From: Jannaschia pohangensis
GTDB lineage: Bacteria; Pseudomonadota; Alphaproteobacteria; Rhodobacterales; Rhodobacteraceae
Direction of reading: 5' to 3'
Assembly (NCBI RefSeq): GCF_900113875.1
Contig: NZ_FORA01000006.1
Location: 1-64,000, forward strand
DNA: 64,000 nucleotides
A model generated the notes under the pieces. The model ran no database searches. It was given only the letters and a program-made list of their open reading frames with translations, and was not told where the DNA came from. The translations under genes were made by a program, and so were the position numbers. Within the stretch, counting starts at the first letter, position 1. The number at the start of each line of letters is the position of its first letter. Below are positions 9,635-19,316 of this stretch, one piece after another.

Positions 9635-10978
9635 ATGACCGACCTGTCCCGTTTGACCGAAGGGCTCTTGCAGGCCGCCACCCGCGCCGGGGCCGATGCG
9701 GCCGACGCGATTGCCATCGACGGGACCTCCGTCTCGGTCGATGTGCTGGGCGGCAAGCTGGAACATGCCGAGCGGTCCGAGGGAGTGGAAATCGGCCTGC
9801 GGGTGATGGTTGGCCAGCGGCAGGCCTGTGTCTCTGCCTCCGACATCAGCGACCGCACGCTTGCCATGATGGCCGAACGCGCCGTCGCCATGGCCCGCGA
9901 AGCGCCCGAAGACCCCAACATCGGTCTGGCCGATCCCGCGCAGCTGGCCCGGGATTGGGATGCCGAGCGTCTGGACATGGTCGACGCGGGGCCCGCCCCG
10001 TCCCCCGAAGAGCTCCAGGACATGGCTGCCCGGGCCGAGGCGGCGGCGCTTGCCGTCACCGGCATATCGCAGGTCGGGTCCGCCGGCGCTAGCTATGGCA
10101 GCCGCCGCATCCATCTGGCGGCCACCAACGGGTTCGAAGGCGGCTATGCCCGCACCGGCACCTCGCTCAGCTGTGTCGCCATCACCGGCGAAGGCACGAA
10201 AATGGAGCGGGATTACTATGGCGACAGCCGCATTCACCGCGCCGACCTCGACAGTCCAGAAGACGTGGGCCGGATCGCCGCAGAGCGGACCGTCGCGCGC
10301 CAGGGGGCAACGAAACCCCCGACTGGCGCATATCCGGTCGTCTATGACGAGCGGGTCGCCGGTCAGATCATCGGTCACCTGCTCAGCGCCATCAATGGCG
10401 GCAGCATCGCGCGCGGCAGCAGTTTTCTGCGCGACGCCTTGGGCGAGCTGGTCCTGCCTGCGGGGCTGAGCCTGACCGAAGATCCGACGATGCCGCGCAT
10501 TTCCGGGTCCAAACCCTTCGATGCCGAAGGTCTGCCCGTCGCCCCCCGCGATATCGTGGCGGATGGTGTTCTGACCGGCTGGATCCTGGATCTGGCCACA
10601 GGGCGCAAGCTGGGACTGCCGAGCACGGCCAATGCGGCGCGCGGAACCTCTGCCCCGCCGTCGCCGTCAACGACAAACATCCGCCTGACCCCCGGCCGCC
10701 AAAGCCGTGCCGACCTTCTGGCGGACATGGGGACCGGATTGCTGATCACGTCGATGATCGGATCGTCGATCAATGCGACGACCGGGGATTATTCGCGCGG
10801 TGCCTCGGGCTTTTGGGTCGAGAACGGGGAAATCGTCCGTCCGGTCAACGAATGCACGGTCGCGGGCAACCTCCGGGACATGTTGCGCAGCCTGCGCCCG
10901 GCGAATGACGCGCGACTGCATGTCGGGCGACAGGTTCCGTCGCTTCTGGTGGAAGGGCTCACGATTGCCGGCGGCTGA
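9635..10978 (+). CDS. pmbA: TldD/PmbA-family metalloprotease subunit (TldE/PmbA type)
   Basis: 447 residues from ATG 9635, which follows GAAGGAGA. The frame upstream (GTG/ATG from 9542) lacks coding character. The N-terminal domain contains the family pattern SVDVLGGKLEHAERSEGVEIGL, and the C-terminal half has the glycine-rich GLPSTANAARG and the MIGSSINATTGDYSRGASGF region near the end, typical of PmbA/TldE. In enterobacteria TldD and TldE form a protease that matures microcin B17 and degrades antitoxin CcdA; in alphaproteobacteria the natural substrate is unknown. It is the first gene of an operon running through lpxK and overlaps the next start by 14 bases. Confidence 0.88.
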   Translation: MTDLSRLTEGLLQAATRAGADAADAIAIDGTSVSVDVLGGKLEHAERSEGVEIGLRVMVGQRQACVSASDISDRTLAMMAERAVAMAREAPEDPNIGLADPAQLARDWDAERLDMVDAGPAPSPEELQDMAARAEAAALAVTGISQVGSAGASYGSRRIHLAATNGFEGGYARTGTSLSCVAITGEGTKMERDYYGDSRIHRADLDSPEDVGRIAAERTVARQGATKPPTGAYPVVYDERVAGQIIGHLLSAINGGSIARGSSFLRDALGELVLPAGLSLTEDPTMPRISGSKPFDAEGLPVAPRDIVADGVLTGWILDLATGRKLGLPSTANAARGTSAPPSPSTTNIRLTPGRQSRADLLADMGTGLLITSMIGSSINATTGDYSRGASGFWVENGEIVRPVNECTVAGNLRDMLRSLRPANDARLHVGRQVPSLLVEGLTIAGG

Positions 10979-11738
10979 TCGCGACCTGCTTGCCAGTGCC
11001 GCCCATGCCGCCGGAGAGATCGCCCGCCGGCATTTCGGCAATGGCCCCGAAACCTGGGACAAGGGCGATGGCCAGGGCCCGGTGACCGAGGCGGACCTGG
11101 AAATCGACGCCATGCTGCGCGAGCGCCTGATGGCGGCGCGTCCCGACTATGGTTGGCTGTCCGAGGAAACGGCGGATGGGCCCGACCGGCTGACCCGCAA
11201 GCGCGTCTTCATCGTCGACCCAATCGACGGCACGCGGGCGTTCCTGAACGGCGAGCTGACGTTCAGCCACTCCCTCGCCGTGGTCGAAGACGGTATTCCG
11301 ATTGCCGCCGCGATCTACCTTCCCATGAAGGACCGGCTTTATCTCGCCGCACGCGGTCAGGGAGCGACACGAAACGGCGACACGATCCGCCATTCTGGGC
11401 GGCCCGAACTGGACGGGGCGACGGTTCTGGGGACCAAGGCCAATTTCGCCGATGCCAACTGGAAAGGCGGAACGCCCCCGGTGACGCGCCGCTTCATGCC
11501 GTCGCTGGCCTATCGTCTGGCCCTTGCCGCCGAGGGACGTTTCGACGCGATGATCACCCTGCGCCAGGCCTGGGAATGGGATATCGCCGCCGGCGCCCTG
11601 ATGGTGAGCGAGGCCGGGGGGCGCATCACCGACCGCCGCGGCGCGGACCTGCGGTTCAACGGTGCGACCCCGATGCTGGACGGGGTGCTGGCGGGCACGC
11701 CGGACATCGCCGATGCCCTGATCCGGCGATTGGTCTGA
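10965..11738 (+). CDS. Inositol-monophosphatase-family phosphatase (CysQ/IMPase type)
   Basis: The start is placed at TTG 10965, after GGAAGGG and inside the end of pmbA, because residues before it carry no family similarity. This gives 257 residues, the normal length. Family motifs are present: SEET (Mg2+ ligand), DPIDGTRAF (metal- and phosphate-binding), and WEWDIAAGALMVSEAGG near the C-terminus. The family hydrolyses inositol monophosphate, 3'-phosphoadenosine-5'-phosphate (CysQ) or histidinol phosphate, and the sequence does not separate these. The neighbours (Kdo transferase, LpxK) hint at an envelope-linked sugar phosphate, but the same order occurs in many relatives and may simply be conserved packing. 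Confidence 0.85.
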   Translation: MPAADRDLLASAAHAAGEIARRHFGNGPETWDKGDGQGPVTEADLEIDAMLRERLMAARPDYGWLSEETADGPDRLTRKRVFIVDPIDGTRAFLNGELTFSHSLAVVEDGIPIAAAIYLPMKDRLYLAARGQGATRNGDTIRHSGRPELDGATVLGTKANFADANWKGGTPPVTRRFMPSLAYRLALAAEGRFDAMITLRQAWEWDIAAGALMVSEAGGRITDRRGADLRFNGATPMLDGVLAGTPDIADALIRRLV

Positions 11739-11798
11739 GGTTCACGCCGCCGCCGCGACAGGCTATGGGGCAGGTGACATGACATGAAGGAGGCCAAG

Positions 11799-12041
11799 AT
11801 GGTCCAACGCCTGCACCTCGTCTTCGGGGGGGAACTCGTGAATCCCAGCTCGACCCAATTCACCGACGTCGAGAACATCGATATTGTCGGCATGTATCCC
11901 GACTATGCCAGCGCCTACAGCGCCTGGAAGGGTGCGGCACAGCGGACGGTGGACGATGCCCACATGCGGTATTTCATCGCCCACATTCACCGCCTGCGGG
12001 ACGAGGAGTCGCCCGCCTCTCCGACCGAGGAACTGGGCTGA
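11799..12041 (+). CDS. DUF4170-family small protein
   Basis: 80 residues. ATG 11799 is chosen over ATG 11784 because a perfect AAGGAGG lies 5 bases upstream of it. The sequence MVQRLHLVFGGELVNPSSTQF with a later VGMYPDYASAYSAWKGAAQ matches the small, conserved alphaproteobacterial DUF4170 proteins, which commonly sit between the phosphatase-like gene and waaA. It has no signal peptide and no membrane segment. Its role is unknown. Confidence 0.75.
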   Translation: MVQRLHLVFGGELVNPSSTQFTDVENIDIVGMYPDYASAYSAWKGAAQRTVDDAHMRYFIAHIHRLRDEESPASPTEELG

Positions 12042-12045
12042 CCCC

Positions 12046-13326
12046 ATGGCCTTCTCGCCCGTCCTGGCGGCCTATCTGCTGTTTTCGAACCGGGCGACGG
12101 GGTTTGCGGAGCGGACCCTGAAGCGCCGTCTTGCCAAAGGCAAGGAAGACCCGGCGCGCCTGGATGAGCGTCGTGGGATCGCGTCGGTGGCGCGCCCCGA
12201 CGGGCCGCTGATGTGGCTTCATGCGGCCAGCGTGGGCGAAAGCGTCTCGCTGCTGGAGATGATCCGCCGGATCGGCGAGGAGCGTCCGGAATTGACGTTC
12301 CTTCTGACGACGGGGACGGTGACTTCGGCCCAGATCTTGGCCGACCGCATGCCGGGTCAGACCATCCACCAGTTCGTACCACTGGATGTGCGCCCCTGGG
12401 TGCGGCGCTTCCTGGATTACTGGAAACCCGACCTTGTCGTTCTGGCCGAGGCGGAGATCTGGCCCGCCCTTCTGCACGAGACGAGCGCGCGCGACATTCC
12501 GATTGCGATGATCAACGCCCGCATGACCGAAGGTGCCCACAAACGCTGGCGGTTTGCGCGGCGGGCTGCGAAAACACTTTTGCAGCGGATCGGAACCGTT
12601 CAGGCGCAAGATCAGGCAACGGCGGATCGCCTGTTGTCGCTCGGCCTGCCGCCGGAACGTCTCGAAGTGACCGGAACCCTCAAGGAGGGGTCGGCGGCGC
12701 TTCCACATGACGAATTCGAGCGCCAGGATTTGGCCCGCGTGCTTGAAGGACGGCCCTGCTGGCTTGCCGCCTCGACCCACGAGGGGGAGGAGGCCATGGC
12801 CGCCCAGGCGCACCGTGTCGCCCGCCGGTCCTGGCATCGCCTGCTTCTGATCGTGGCCCCGCGTCATCCGGACCGGGCCGACGGGATTGTCGCCGGTCTG
12901 CGCGCGGGCGGCTGGAAGGTGGCGCAGCGGTCCCGGTCCGAGGACATCACGGCCGAGACCCAGATCTACGTCGCCGACACCATCGGCGAGATGGGGCTCT
13001 GGTATCGTCTCTGTCCGGTCAGTTTCATCGGCGGCTCCCTGGTTGAGGTCGGTGGCCACAACCCGTTCGAGCCAGCCGCGCTCGGCTCGGCGATCCTGCA
13101 TGGCCCCCATGTCGTCAACTTCGCCGATATCTTCGAGCGCTTGGCCGAAGCGAAGGCCAGCCTTTGTGTCAGCGAAGAGTCCCTGGGCGACTCGGTCGCG
13201 CGAACGCTGGAGCCGGACGAGGCCGCGCGCATGGCCCATGCCGCCTGGTCCGTCTGTTCCGAGGGCGCGGAAGTGACGGAAAAGGCGATGGACCTGCTTC
13301 TGGCGATGCTCGACGGGGTCGAGTGA
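12046..13326 (+). CDS. waaA: 3-deoxy-D-manno-octulosonic acid (Kdo) transferase
   Basis: 426 residues from ATG 12046, four bases after the DUF4170 stop. WaaA (KdtA) transfers Kdo from CMP-Kdo to the lipid A precursor on the inner face of the inner membrane. Seen: WLHAASVGE with the catalytic Glu, LAEAEIWP, the nucleotide-sugar site AASTHEGEE, and [19 protein letters not shown] near the C-terminus, all hallmark GT30 motifs. The N-terminal hydrophobic stretch (LAAYLLF) is a short membrane association region. It is coupled to lpxK one base downstream. Its donor is made by the kdsD-kdsB-kdsA block about 5 kb further on. Confidence 0.95.
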   Translation: MAFSPVLAAYLLFSNRATGFAERTLKRRLAKGKEDPARLDERRGIASVARPDGPLMWLHAASVGESVSLLEMIRRIGEERPELTFLLTTGTVTSAQILADRMPGQTIHQFVPLDVRPWVRRFLDYWKPDLVVLAEAEIWPALLHETSARDIPIAMINARMTEGAHKRWRFARRAAKTLLQRIGTVQAQDQATADRLLSLGLPPERLEVTGTLKEGSAALPHDEFERQDLARVLEGRPCWLAASTHEGEEAMAAQAHRVARRSWHRLLLIVAPRHPDRADGIVAGLRAGGWKVAQRSRSEDITAETQIYVADTIGEMGLWYRLCPVSFIGGSLVEVGGHNPFEPAALGSAILHGPHVVNFADIFERLAEAKASLCVSEESLGDSVARTLEPDEAARMAHAAWSVCSEGAEVTEKAMDLLLAMLDGVE

Positions 13327-13327
13327 G

Positions 13328-14284
13328 ATGCGCGCGCCCGGCTTCTGGACCCGGCCTGCGGGGCTTTGGTCACATCTTCTGACACCGCTGAGCTGGATCT
13401 ATGCCGCTGCAACCGCACGCCGGGTGGCACAGCCGGGCCACAGTGCCGGGGTGCCGGTGATCTGCGTGGGCAATCTGACGGCAGGTGGGACCGGCAAGAC
13501 GCCGACGGTCATCGCATTGGTGCAGCGTCTGGCCGAACGCGGGACCGTCGCCCATGTGGTTAGCCGTGGCTATGGCGGGCGGCTTGACGGGCCGGTGCAG
13601 GTCGATCCCGCGCGCCATGATGCGGCGGACACCGGGGACGAGCCCTTGCTGCTGTCGGCCTTCGCCCCGACCTGGGTCGCAAGGGATCGGGCGCTGGGTG
13701 CAAAGGCTGCCGTCGCCGCCGGGGCTCGGGTGATCGTGCTGGATGACGGATTTCAGAACCCGGCGCTGACCAAGGATCTGTCGATTGTCGTGATCGACGG
13801 CGGTGTCGGCTTCGGCAATGGGCGCGTGATACCGGCTGGCCCGCTTCGGGAACCGGTCGCCAAGGGGTTGGCCCGGGCCGATCTCGTCCTGACGATCGGG
13901 TCCGAAGAGGTGCCGCTGCCTGTCTCCATCCCCCGCGTCCGCGGGCATCTGACGCCCCTGCAAACGGGCATGGATTGGACCGATATGCCGGTCTTCGCCT
14001 TTGCCGGGATCGGTCGGCCCGAGAAGTTCTTTGCCACCCTCAGAACGCTTGGGGCCGACCTGCGCGGGACCGAGGCGCTGGCGGATCATCAGCCCCTGAC
14101 ACCCGCACTGTTGCGCAGGCTTGCGGCGCAGGCCGCAAAACTTGCCGCGCAGCCGGTGACGACGGAAAAGGACGCCGTTCGACTGCCCGCCAACCTGCGC
14201 GGGCAGGTCCTGACCCTTCCCGTGCGGCTACAACTGGACGATTGGACTGTGATCGACGCGCATCTGGACCGTCTGGGCCTTTGA
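13328..14284 (+). CDS. lpxK: Tetraacyldisaccharide 4'-kinase
   Basis: 318 residues. LpxK phosphorylates the 4' position of the lipid A disaccharide precursor. The P-loop is clear ([17 protein letters not shown], near residue 50), followed by [16 protein letters not shown] and the DDGFQNP motif characteristic of the family. The gene starts one base after waaA and ends the operon, 15 bases before a bidirectional hairpin terminator. Confidence 0.95.
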   Translation: MRAPGFWTRPAGLWSHLLTPLSWIYAAATARRVAQPGHSAGVPVICVGNLTAGGTGKTPTVIALVQRLAERGTVAHVVSRGYGGRLDGPVQVDPARHDAADTGDEPLLLSAFAPTWVARDRALGAKAAVAAGARVIVLDDGFQNPALTKDLSIVVIDGGVGFGNGRVIPAGPLREPVAKGLARADLVLTIGSEEVPLPVSIPRVRGHLTPLQTGMDWTDMPVFAFAGIGRPEKFFATLRTLGADLRGTEALADHQPLTPALLRRLAAQAAKLAAQPVTTEKDAVRLPANLRGQVLTLPVRLQLDDWTVIDAHLDRLGL

Positions 14285-14299
14285 CGCACTCGACATGAA

Positions 14300-14332
14300 A
14301 ACGGGCCGCGCGGGATGTCCCGGCGGCCCGTT
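14300..14332. terminator. Bidirectional terminator between lpxK and the dsbA-like gene
   Basis: AACGGGCCGC pairs perfectly with GCGGCCCGTT; an inner CGGG/CCCG adds to the stem. It is flanked by GAAAA on one side and by TT on the other, serving both convergent genes. Confidence 0.8.
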
Positions 14333-14352
14333 CGATCTGAAATACCTGGGGA

Positions 14353-15012
14353 TCAGCTGGCTTCGTCGACCAGAGCGCCGAGCTGCGACAGGCTCATGTT
14401 GCCGCTATGGACTTCGCCGTTGATCAGGAAAGACGGGGTGGAGCGGATGCCGTCCGAGCTGGCGTTGCCTTCGTACCAGGCGAGCAGACTCTGCGCCATT
14501 TCGCCATCCTGCAGGCAGGCGTCGGCCTGCTCGGCGGATAGGCCCGCCTGCGCCCCGATCCGCTTGAGGCTGGCGGCGACCGACGCCGGGTCACCCTGCC
14601 GGGCCCATTCGCCCTGGGTCTGGTAGAGCACTTCGGCCACACCGAAGTACCGATCCTGCCCGGCGCAGCGCGCGATCATCGCGGCCCAGAGACCGTAACG
14701 GTCGAAGAATACCTCACGGTAGGTGAAGTGCACCTTGCCGGTCTCGATATAGTCGCGGCGGAAGTCCTTGAAGGTATCGCGGTGGAAATTCGCGCAATGC
14801 GGGCAGGTGAAGCTTGCGTATTCGACGACCTTCACCGGAGCGTTGGCATCGCCGATGGAAATGTCCTCGATCTCGATCGTCTGCGCATTGGCCGCGCCCA
14901 GATCGACCAGGCCGCCCTCGGTCGCATTGCCGTTCCAGAGGCCGTAGGCCCCTCCGGCAACCAGGCCGGTGGCCGTCAGGACAAGGGCCTTGCGTCGGGT
15001 GATCATCTGCAT
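14353..15012 (-). CDS. DsbA-family thiol-disulfide oxidoreductase
   Basis: 219 residues. An N-terminal TRRK-preceded hydrophobic segment (ALVLTATGLVAGGAYGLW) directs export or anchors it to the membrane. The thioredoxin-fold motif FTCPHCANFH carries the CxxC active site, and the cis-proline loop is RSTPSFLING. DsbA/DsbG-like proteins in this position in alphaproteobacteria introduce or isomerise disulfides in the periplasm. It is separated from the upstream dciA-like gene by only 18 bases, so co-transcribed. Confidence 0.88.
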   Translation of the reverse strand: MQMITRRKALVLTATGLVAGGAYGLWNGNATEGGLVDLGAANAQTIEIEDISIGDANAPVKVVEYASFTCPHCANFHRDTFKDFRRDYIETGKVHFTYREVFFDRYGLWAAMIARCAGQDRYFGVAEVLYQTQGEWARQGDPASVAASLKRIGAQAGLSAEQADACLQDGEMAQSLLAWYEGNASSDGIRSTPSFLINGEVHSGNMSLSQLGALVDEAS

Positions 15013-15030
15013 TCCTCCGTTTCGCCCGTC

Positions 15031-15525
15031 TCAGGCGCGTTGTTTTGATATGATATTGGCGGCAAGCCGTTCAAGGCTTTCGCGAAGTCCAGTGTCGCCC
15101 ACGGTTGCGGTCTGGCGTCGCGCCAATTCCACCGTTTCGGCATCGGGGGCCGGGCGGGCCTTCGGCTTGGGTGTGAAGGCAGCCTGACCATCGGCAAAGC
15201 CGGTCGGGGCCGTCTGGGTCAGGGTGATGCGGCTGATGGCGTTGTAGCCATAGCAGGCGTTCACCTTCTCCACGATCTTCGGCAACTGCATGTTGAGCAT
15301 CGGCGCCTGCGCCCCCGTGGTCAGCACCGTCAGGACCGCGCCGAACCCGCCTCGGGGAAAGCCGACCTTGACCGGGCGACAGATGGCGGCGGTGTCCGGC
15401 CCGACAATCTCTTCCCAATGGGTCAGGAGTTTCGTCTCCGAAAAGCCGCGCTTTTCGCCCAGACGACGGACATCCCGCTCCACGAGTGAGGAGACGCGGC
15501 GGGCGGATTTGCGATAGATGGCCAT
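15031..15525 (-). CDS. DciA/DUF721-family protein
   Basis: 164 residues. The N-terminal half has the DUF721 pattern (LTHWEEIVGPDTAAICRPVKV followed by a strand ending LNMQLPKIVEKVNACYGYNAISRI). DciA proteins help load the replicative helicase DnaB in bacteria lacking DnaC; that role is known for other species and inferred here. A proline/alanine-rich linker and a short C-terminal helix follow. It is first in a two-gene unit with the dsbA-like gene and divergent from mutY, a common alphaproteobacterial arrangement. Confidence 0.8.
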   Translation of the reverse strand: MAIYRKSARRVSSLVERDVRRLGEKRGFSETKLLTHWEEIVGPDTAAICRPVKVGFPRGGFGAVLTVLTTGAQAPMLNMQLPKIVEKVNACYGYNAISRITLTQTAPTGFADGQAAFTPKPKARPAPDAETVELARRQTATVGDTGLRESLERLAANIISKQRA

Positions 15526-15597
15526 GAAACGGGCTTCCTCTCGGGTCGATGCAGTCTACATCACTGGCCGTAGCAGGGAACAGGGGCCACCTCACCA

Positions 15598-16626
15598 ATG
15601 CGTGATAAGCGAAGCGACGCGTTGCTGGCCTGGTACGATCGCCAGGCCCGCGACCTGCCCTGGCGCGCGCCGCCGGGGTCGGAGCAAGCGGCGGACCCCT
15701 ACCGCGTCTGGCTGAGCGAGGTGATGCTGCAACAGACGACCGTGGCCGCCGTGAAGGACTACTTCGCCCGCTTCACAGAAAAATGGCCGCGTGTTCAGGA
15801 TCTTGCCGCCGCCGAGGATGCCGAGGTGATGGCCGCCTGGGCGGGACTTGGATATTACGCACGGGCGCGCAACCTTCTGAAATGCGCGCGGGTCGTGGCC
15901 CACGATCTTGGCGGCGTGTTTCCCGATACCGAGGACGGGCTGCGCGCCTTGCCCGGCATCGGCCCCTATACCGCCGCCGCGATTGCCGCGATCGCCTTTC
16001 AGCGGCCCGCCGTGGTCGTAGACGGCAACGTAGAGCGGGTGATGTCCCGCCTTGCCGCCATCGAAGTGCCCCTGCCGACCTCGAAGCCCCTGATCCGCGA
16101 CGTGGCCGCCGCGATGACGCCGCAGGATCGCCCCGGCGACCATGCACAGGCCGTCATGGACCTGGGCGCGACGATCTGCACACCCCGGTCGCCTGCCTGT
16201 ATCCTCTGCCCGCTGTCTGCCGATTGCGCCGCGCGGGCCGCCGGAATTGCCGCTGACCTGCCCCGCAAACTGCCCAAGGCGGCCAAGCCCGAGCGGCGGG
16301 GCTTCGTCTATGTCGCGCAGCGCGGGGACACCTGGTTGCAGGAGACGCGCCCGCCCAAGGGTCTGTTGGGCGGAATGCTGGCCTTTCCCACTTCCGAGTG
16401 GTCCGAAGACCCGGCCCCAGCCCCGCCCTTCGCCGCCGATTGGGAGGCCTTGGGCGATGTCCGACACACCTTCACCCATTTCCACCTGACGCTGACCGTT
16501 CTGCGCGCAGATGCCGCAGGCAATGCGGATCGCGGCACCTATGCTCCATTGGACCCCGGGGCCTTGCCCACGCTGTTCGCCAAGGCGCACCGGCTGGTAA
16601 CGCAGCGTTTCGCAGCGGGCGCTTGA
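15598..16626 (+). CDS. mutY: A/G-specific adenine glycosylase
   Basis: 342 residues. MutY removes adenine mispaired with 8-oxoguanine. Seen: SEVMLQQT with catalytic Glu41, the helix-hairpin-helix LPGIGPYTAAAI (118-129), catalytic Asp142 in VDGNVERV, and a 4Fe-4S cluster with Cys194-x6-Cys201-x2-Cys204-x5-Cys210. The C-terminal third is the NUDIX-like 8-oxoG recognition domain (LLGGMLAFP, and FTHFHLTLTV). All key residues are intact. The ribosome site before ATG 15598 is weak. Confidence 0.95.
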   Translation: MRDKRSDALLAWYDRQARDLPWRAPPGSEQAADPYRVWLSEVMLQQTTVAAVKDYFARFTEKWPRVQDLAAAEDAEVMAAWAGLGYYARARNLLKCARVVAHDLGGVFPDTEDGLRALPGIGPYTAAAIAAIAFQRPAVVVDGNVERVMSRLAAIEVPLPTSKPLIRDVAAAMTPQDRPGDHAQAVMDLGATICTPRSPACILCPLSADCAARAAGIAADLPRKLPKAAKPERRGFVYVAQRGDTWLQETRPPKGLLGGMLAFPTSEWSEDPAPAPPFAADWEALGDVRHTFTHFHLTLTVLRADAAGNADRGTYAPLDPGALPTLFAKAHRLVTQRFAAGA

Positions 16627-16681
16627 GCGGGGGACCGGGCCTGCGGTAGTATGCCGACCGAACGCATCGGAGGCTTTGCCC

Positions 16682-17827
16682 GTGTCCATCACTACCCTTG
16701 ACGACGATCAGGTCCGCAATCCTGTGGCCGCGCTCCCGTTCTGGGTGTCGCTGACGATGGTGCCGATCATCTGGTTCGGCGCTGTGATGGGCGGTCACTG
16801 GGTGCTGGCGATCCCGGTCTATTCCTGGGGCCTCTATTCCCTGCTGGATCTCGTCGCCGGGGAAAACGAACGAAACGCCGACCCTCTGATGGAGCGGTCG
16901 GGTCTTGGCTGGTACCGCGCAATCACATTGCTTTGGGGACCGGTCCAGTTCGTCACCCTGTTCGCGCTGATCTACTACGCCACCCGTGCCCCCCATCTGG
17001 AGGGTTGGTCGCTGGTCGGGCTGTTCTTCGGCATGGGGGTCGTGTCGGGGACCATCGGCATCAACTATTCCCACGAGCTGCTGCACCAGAAACCCAAGGT
17101 CGACCGCTGGATGGGCGACCTGCTGCTGGCGATGGTGATGTACGGCCATTTCCGGTCCGAACACCTGTTGGTGCATCACCGCTACGTCGCGACCCCACGC
17201 GACCCGGTGACCGCCCGCTACAACGAGGGGTTCTATCGCTTCTTTCCCCGGGTGCTGCGCGAATGCCTGGTCTCCGCCTGGCACGCCGAAGCCGCGATGC
17301 TGGACCGCAAGGGCCTGTCGCGCTGGCATCGCAGCAATCCGTTCTGGCGGTATTTGGCGCTTCAGGCGGCGATGCTCGTGCTGGCCCTTGCCCTGGGCGG
17401 CTGGCTCGGGATCGGGCTGTTCCTGCTTCAGGCCGGCGTCGCGATCTGGCAGCTTGAGTTGGTTAATTACATCGAACACTACGGTCTGACGCGCCGCCAT
17501 CTGGGCGATGGCAAATACGAGCCGGTCAAGCCGCATCACAGCTGGAATTCAGCACAGAAGGTGTCGAACTGGCTGCTCATCAACCTGCAACGCCACTCGG
17601 ACCACCATTTCAAGCCGGACCGGCCTTTCCCGCTGCTCCAGACCTATGATGCGAACGACGCGCCGCAATTGCCTGCGGGCTATCCCGTGATGACGGCGGC
17701 GGCGATGGTGCCGCCCCTCTGGCGTCGCATGATGAACCCGAAGGTGCGCGCCTGGCGCAAGCAGTATTACCCGGATATCTCGGACTGGAGCGCCTACAAG
17801 TCCGCCAGCAATCCGCAACCCCGCTAG
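16682..17827 (+). CDS. alkB: Alkane 1-monooxygenase (AlkB family)
   Basis: 381 residues. GTG 16682 is preferred over TTG 16676 because GGAGG lies 8 bases before it. AlkB is an integral-membrane di-iron enzyme that hydroxylates the terminal carbon of medium-chain alkanes using rubredoxin-delivered electrons. All the histidine boxes are present: HELLHQ (131-136), EHLLVHH (160-166) and LQRHSDHH (302-309), plus NYIEHYG (262-268). Six hydrophobic segments fit the family. There is no rubredoxin, rubredoxin reductase or alcohol dehydrogenase next to it. The stop overlaps the stop of the convergent DedA gene (CTAG). Confidence 0.93.
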   Translation: MSITTLDDDQVRNPVAALPFWVSLTMVPIIWFGAVMGGHWVLAIPVYSWGLYSLLDLVAGENERNADPLMERSGLGWYRAITLLWGPVQFVTLFALIYYATRAPHLEGWSLVGLFFGMGVVSGTIGINYSHELLHQKPKVDRWMGDLLLAMVMYGHFRSEHLLVHHRYVATPRDPVTARYNEGFYRFFPRVLRECLVSAWHAEAAMLDRKGLSRWHRSNPFWRYLALQAAMLVLALALGGWLGIGLFLLQAGVAIWQLELVNYIEHYGLTRRHLGDGKYEPVKPHHSWNSAQKVSNWLLINLQRHSDHHFKPDRPFPLLQTYDANDAPQLPAGYPVMTAAAMVPPLWRRMMNPKVRAWRKQYYPDISDWSAYKSASNPQPR

Positions 17828-18420
17828 CGGCGGGGCATCCGGAACAGGCGCCAGACATAGATCCCCACAACCGCCCCCAGGGTCGCCCATCCAAGCGGTT
17901 CGAACCAGCTTGCGACCTCTTCGAATTGGGAGCGGACGATAAAGCCCGCGATGGCGAGGCCGCCGATCCAGACGACCGTTCCAAGCGTCGAGAACAGCAG
18001 GAACTTTCCGATCGGCATCCGCGCCACACCCGCGGGCACGGAAATCAACGTCCGAAACCCCGGCAGGAAGCGGCCGATCAGGACGGCCCAGTGGCCCTTT
18101 CGGCCGAACCACTCCGCCGTCCGGTCCACATCCGCCGCCGAAATCGTCAGCCAGCGGCCATATCTTTCGGCCAGGTCGCGCAGCCGCTCCAACCCGAGCC
18201 AAAGGCCGACATAATACCAGAACGTCGCCCCAAGGACCGATCCGAAGGTCCCGACGACGATCACCATCGGCAGGGTGAACCGCCCCTCCGCCGCAAGGAA
18301 CCCCGCCAGCGACATCACGATTTCCGAAGGGATCGGCGGAAAGACATTCTCGATCAGCATCAGGAAGGCGAGTCCGAGATACCCGCCCGCCGCCATCGTC
18401 TCCGTGATCCATTCGAACAT
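17824..18420 (-). CDS. DedA-family membrane protein
   Basis: 198 residues. DedA proteins (SNARE-associated/VTT fold) act as undecaprenyl-phosphate or phospholipid flippases in some bacteria. Signatures: ENVFPPIPSEIVMSLAGF near the N-terminus, the GxxxG-type FGSVLGATFWYYVGLWLG, GRFLPGFRTLISVPAG and a last transmembrane helix near residue 175. All are intact. The stop codon overlaps that of alkB by 4 bases. Confidence 0.88.
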   Translation of the reverse strand: MFEWITETMAAGGYLGLAFLMLIENVFPPIPSEIVMSLAGFLAAEGRFTLPMVIVVGTFGSVLGATFWYYVGLWLGLERLRDLAERYGRWLTISAADVDRTAEWFGRKGHWAVLIGRFLPGFRTLISVPAGVARMPIGKFLLFSTLGTVVWIGGLAIAGFIVRSQFEEVASWFEPLGWATLGAVVGIYVWRLFRMPRR

Positions 18421-18437
18421 GGCGGCTTCTCTGCTTC

Positions 18438-18471
18438 AAAAATACTCCGGGGGTGCGGGGGCCGGCCCCCG
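18438..18471 (-). terminator. Hairpin with T-run downstream of kdsA
   Basis: The palindrome CGGGGGCCGGCCCCCG (18456-18471) lies six bases beyond the kdsA stop. On the minus strand it is followed, after CACCCCCGGAGTA, by TTTTT. Similar C/G-rich inverted repeats with a downstream T-tract are common in Rhodobacteraceae. Confidence 0.65.
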
Positions 18472-18476
18472 CCCGG

Positions 18477-19313
18477 TCACCGCGACTTGCGCAGGTCGTC
18501 GAAGGCGCGAAGATCCCCGATCAGCCCCGCCATCTGATCCACGGGGATCATGTTGGGGCCGTCGGACGGGGCATTGTCCGGGTCCTGATGCGTCTCTATG
18601 AACAGGGCGCTGACCCCCACGGCGCAGGCGGCGCGAGCCAGCACCGGGGCAAACTCGCGCTGACCGCCCGATGTGGTGCCCTGACCCCCCGGTTGCTGCA
18701 CCGAATGGGTCGCGTCGAAGACGACGGGATAGCCCGTCCGCTCCATCGTCGGCAGGCCGCGAAAGTCACTGACCAGCGTGTTATAGCCGAAACTGGTGCC
18801 CCGGTCGCAGAGCAGGATCCGGGTGTTTCCGGTGCTCGCCACCTTGGCGGCGACGTTTTCCATGTCCCATGGGGCCAGGAACTGACCCTTCTTGATATTG
18901 ATGGCGCGCCCCGTCTCGCCCGCGGCCAGCAAGAGATCCGTTTGGCGCGACAGGAAGGCAGGGATCTGCAGCACATCGCAGACCTCGGCGGCGGGGGCGC
19001 AATGGTCCGGCAGGTGAACATCCGTCAAGACGGGACAGCCGAATTCGTCGCGGATCTGCCCCAGGATGCGCAGGCCTTCCTCCATCCCCAGACCCCGCTG
19101 CGAGCCGAGGGACGAACGGTTCGCCTTGTCATAGCTTGCCTTGAAGATGAACCGCGTGCCGGTCGGCGCGCAGGCCTCGGCGATGCGTTCGGCCATCATC
19201 CGGGCGTGGTCGAGGCTTTCCAGCTGGCAGGGCCCGGTGATCAGCGCGAAGGGCGCGTCGCCGCCGATCGCGATATCGCCCACGGTCACGGTGCGGGTGG
19301 TGATGGGATCCAT
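18477..19313 (-). CDS. kdsA: 3-deoxy-8-phosphooctulonate synthase
   Basis: 278 residues. KdsA condenses phosphoenolpyruvate with arabinose 5-phosphate to Kdo 8-phosphate. Signature segments: [44 protein letters not shown] and [13 protein letters not shown], all intact. It ends the kdsD-kdsB-kdsA unit and starts 3 bases after kdsB. The product goes through KdsC (not in the window) to KdsB. Confidence 0.96.
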   Translation of the reverse strand: MDPITTRTVTVGDIAIGGDAPFALITGPCQLESLDHARMMAERIAEACAPTGTRFIFKASYDKANRSSLGSQRGLGMEEGLRILGQIRDEFGCPVLTDVHLPDHCAPAAEVCDVLQIPAFLSRQTDLLLAAGETGRAINIKKGQFLAPWDMENVAAKVASTGNTRILLCDRGTSFGYNTLVSDFRGLPTMERTGYPVVFDATHSVQQPGGQGTTSGGQREFAPVLARAACAVGVSALFIETHQDPDNAPSDGPNMIPVDQMAGLIGDLRAFDDLRKSR

Positions 19314-19316
19314 GGC

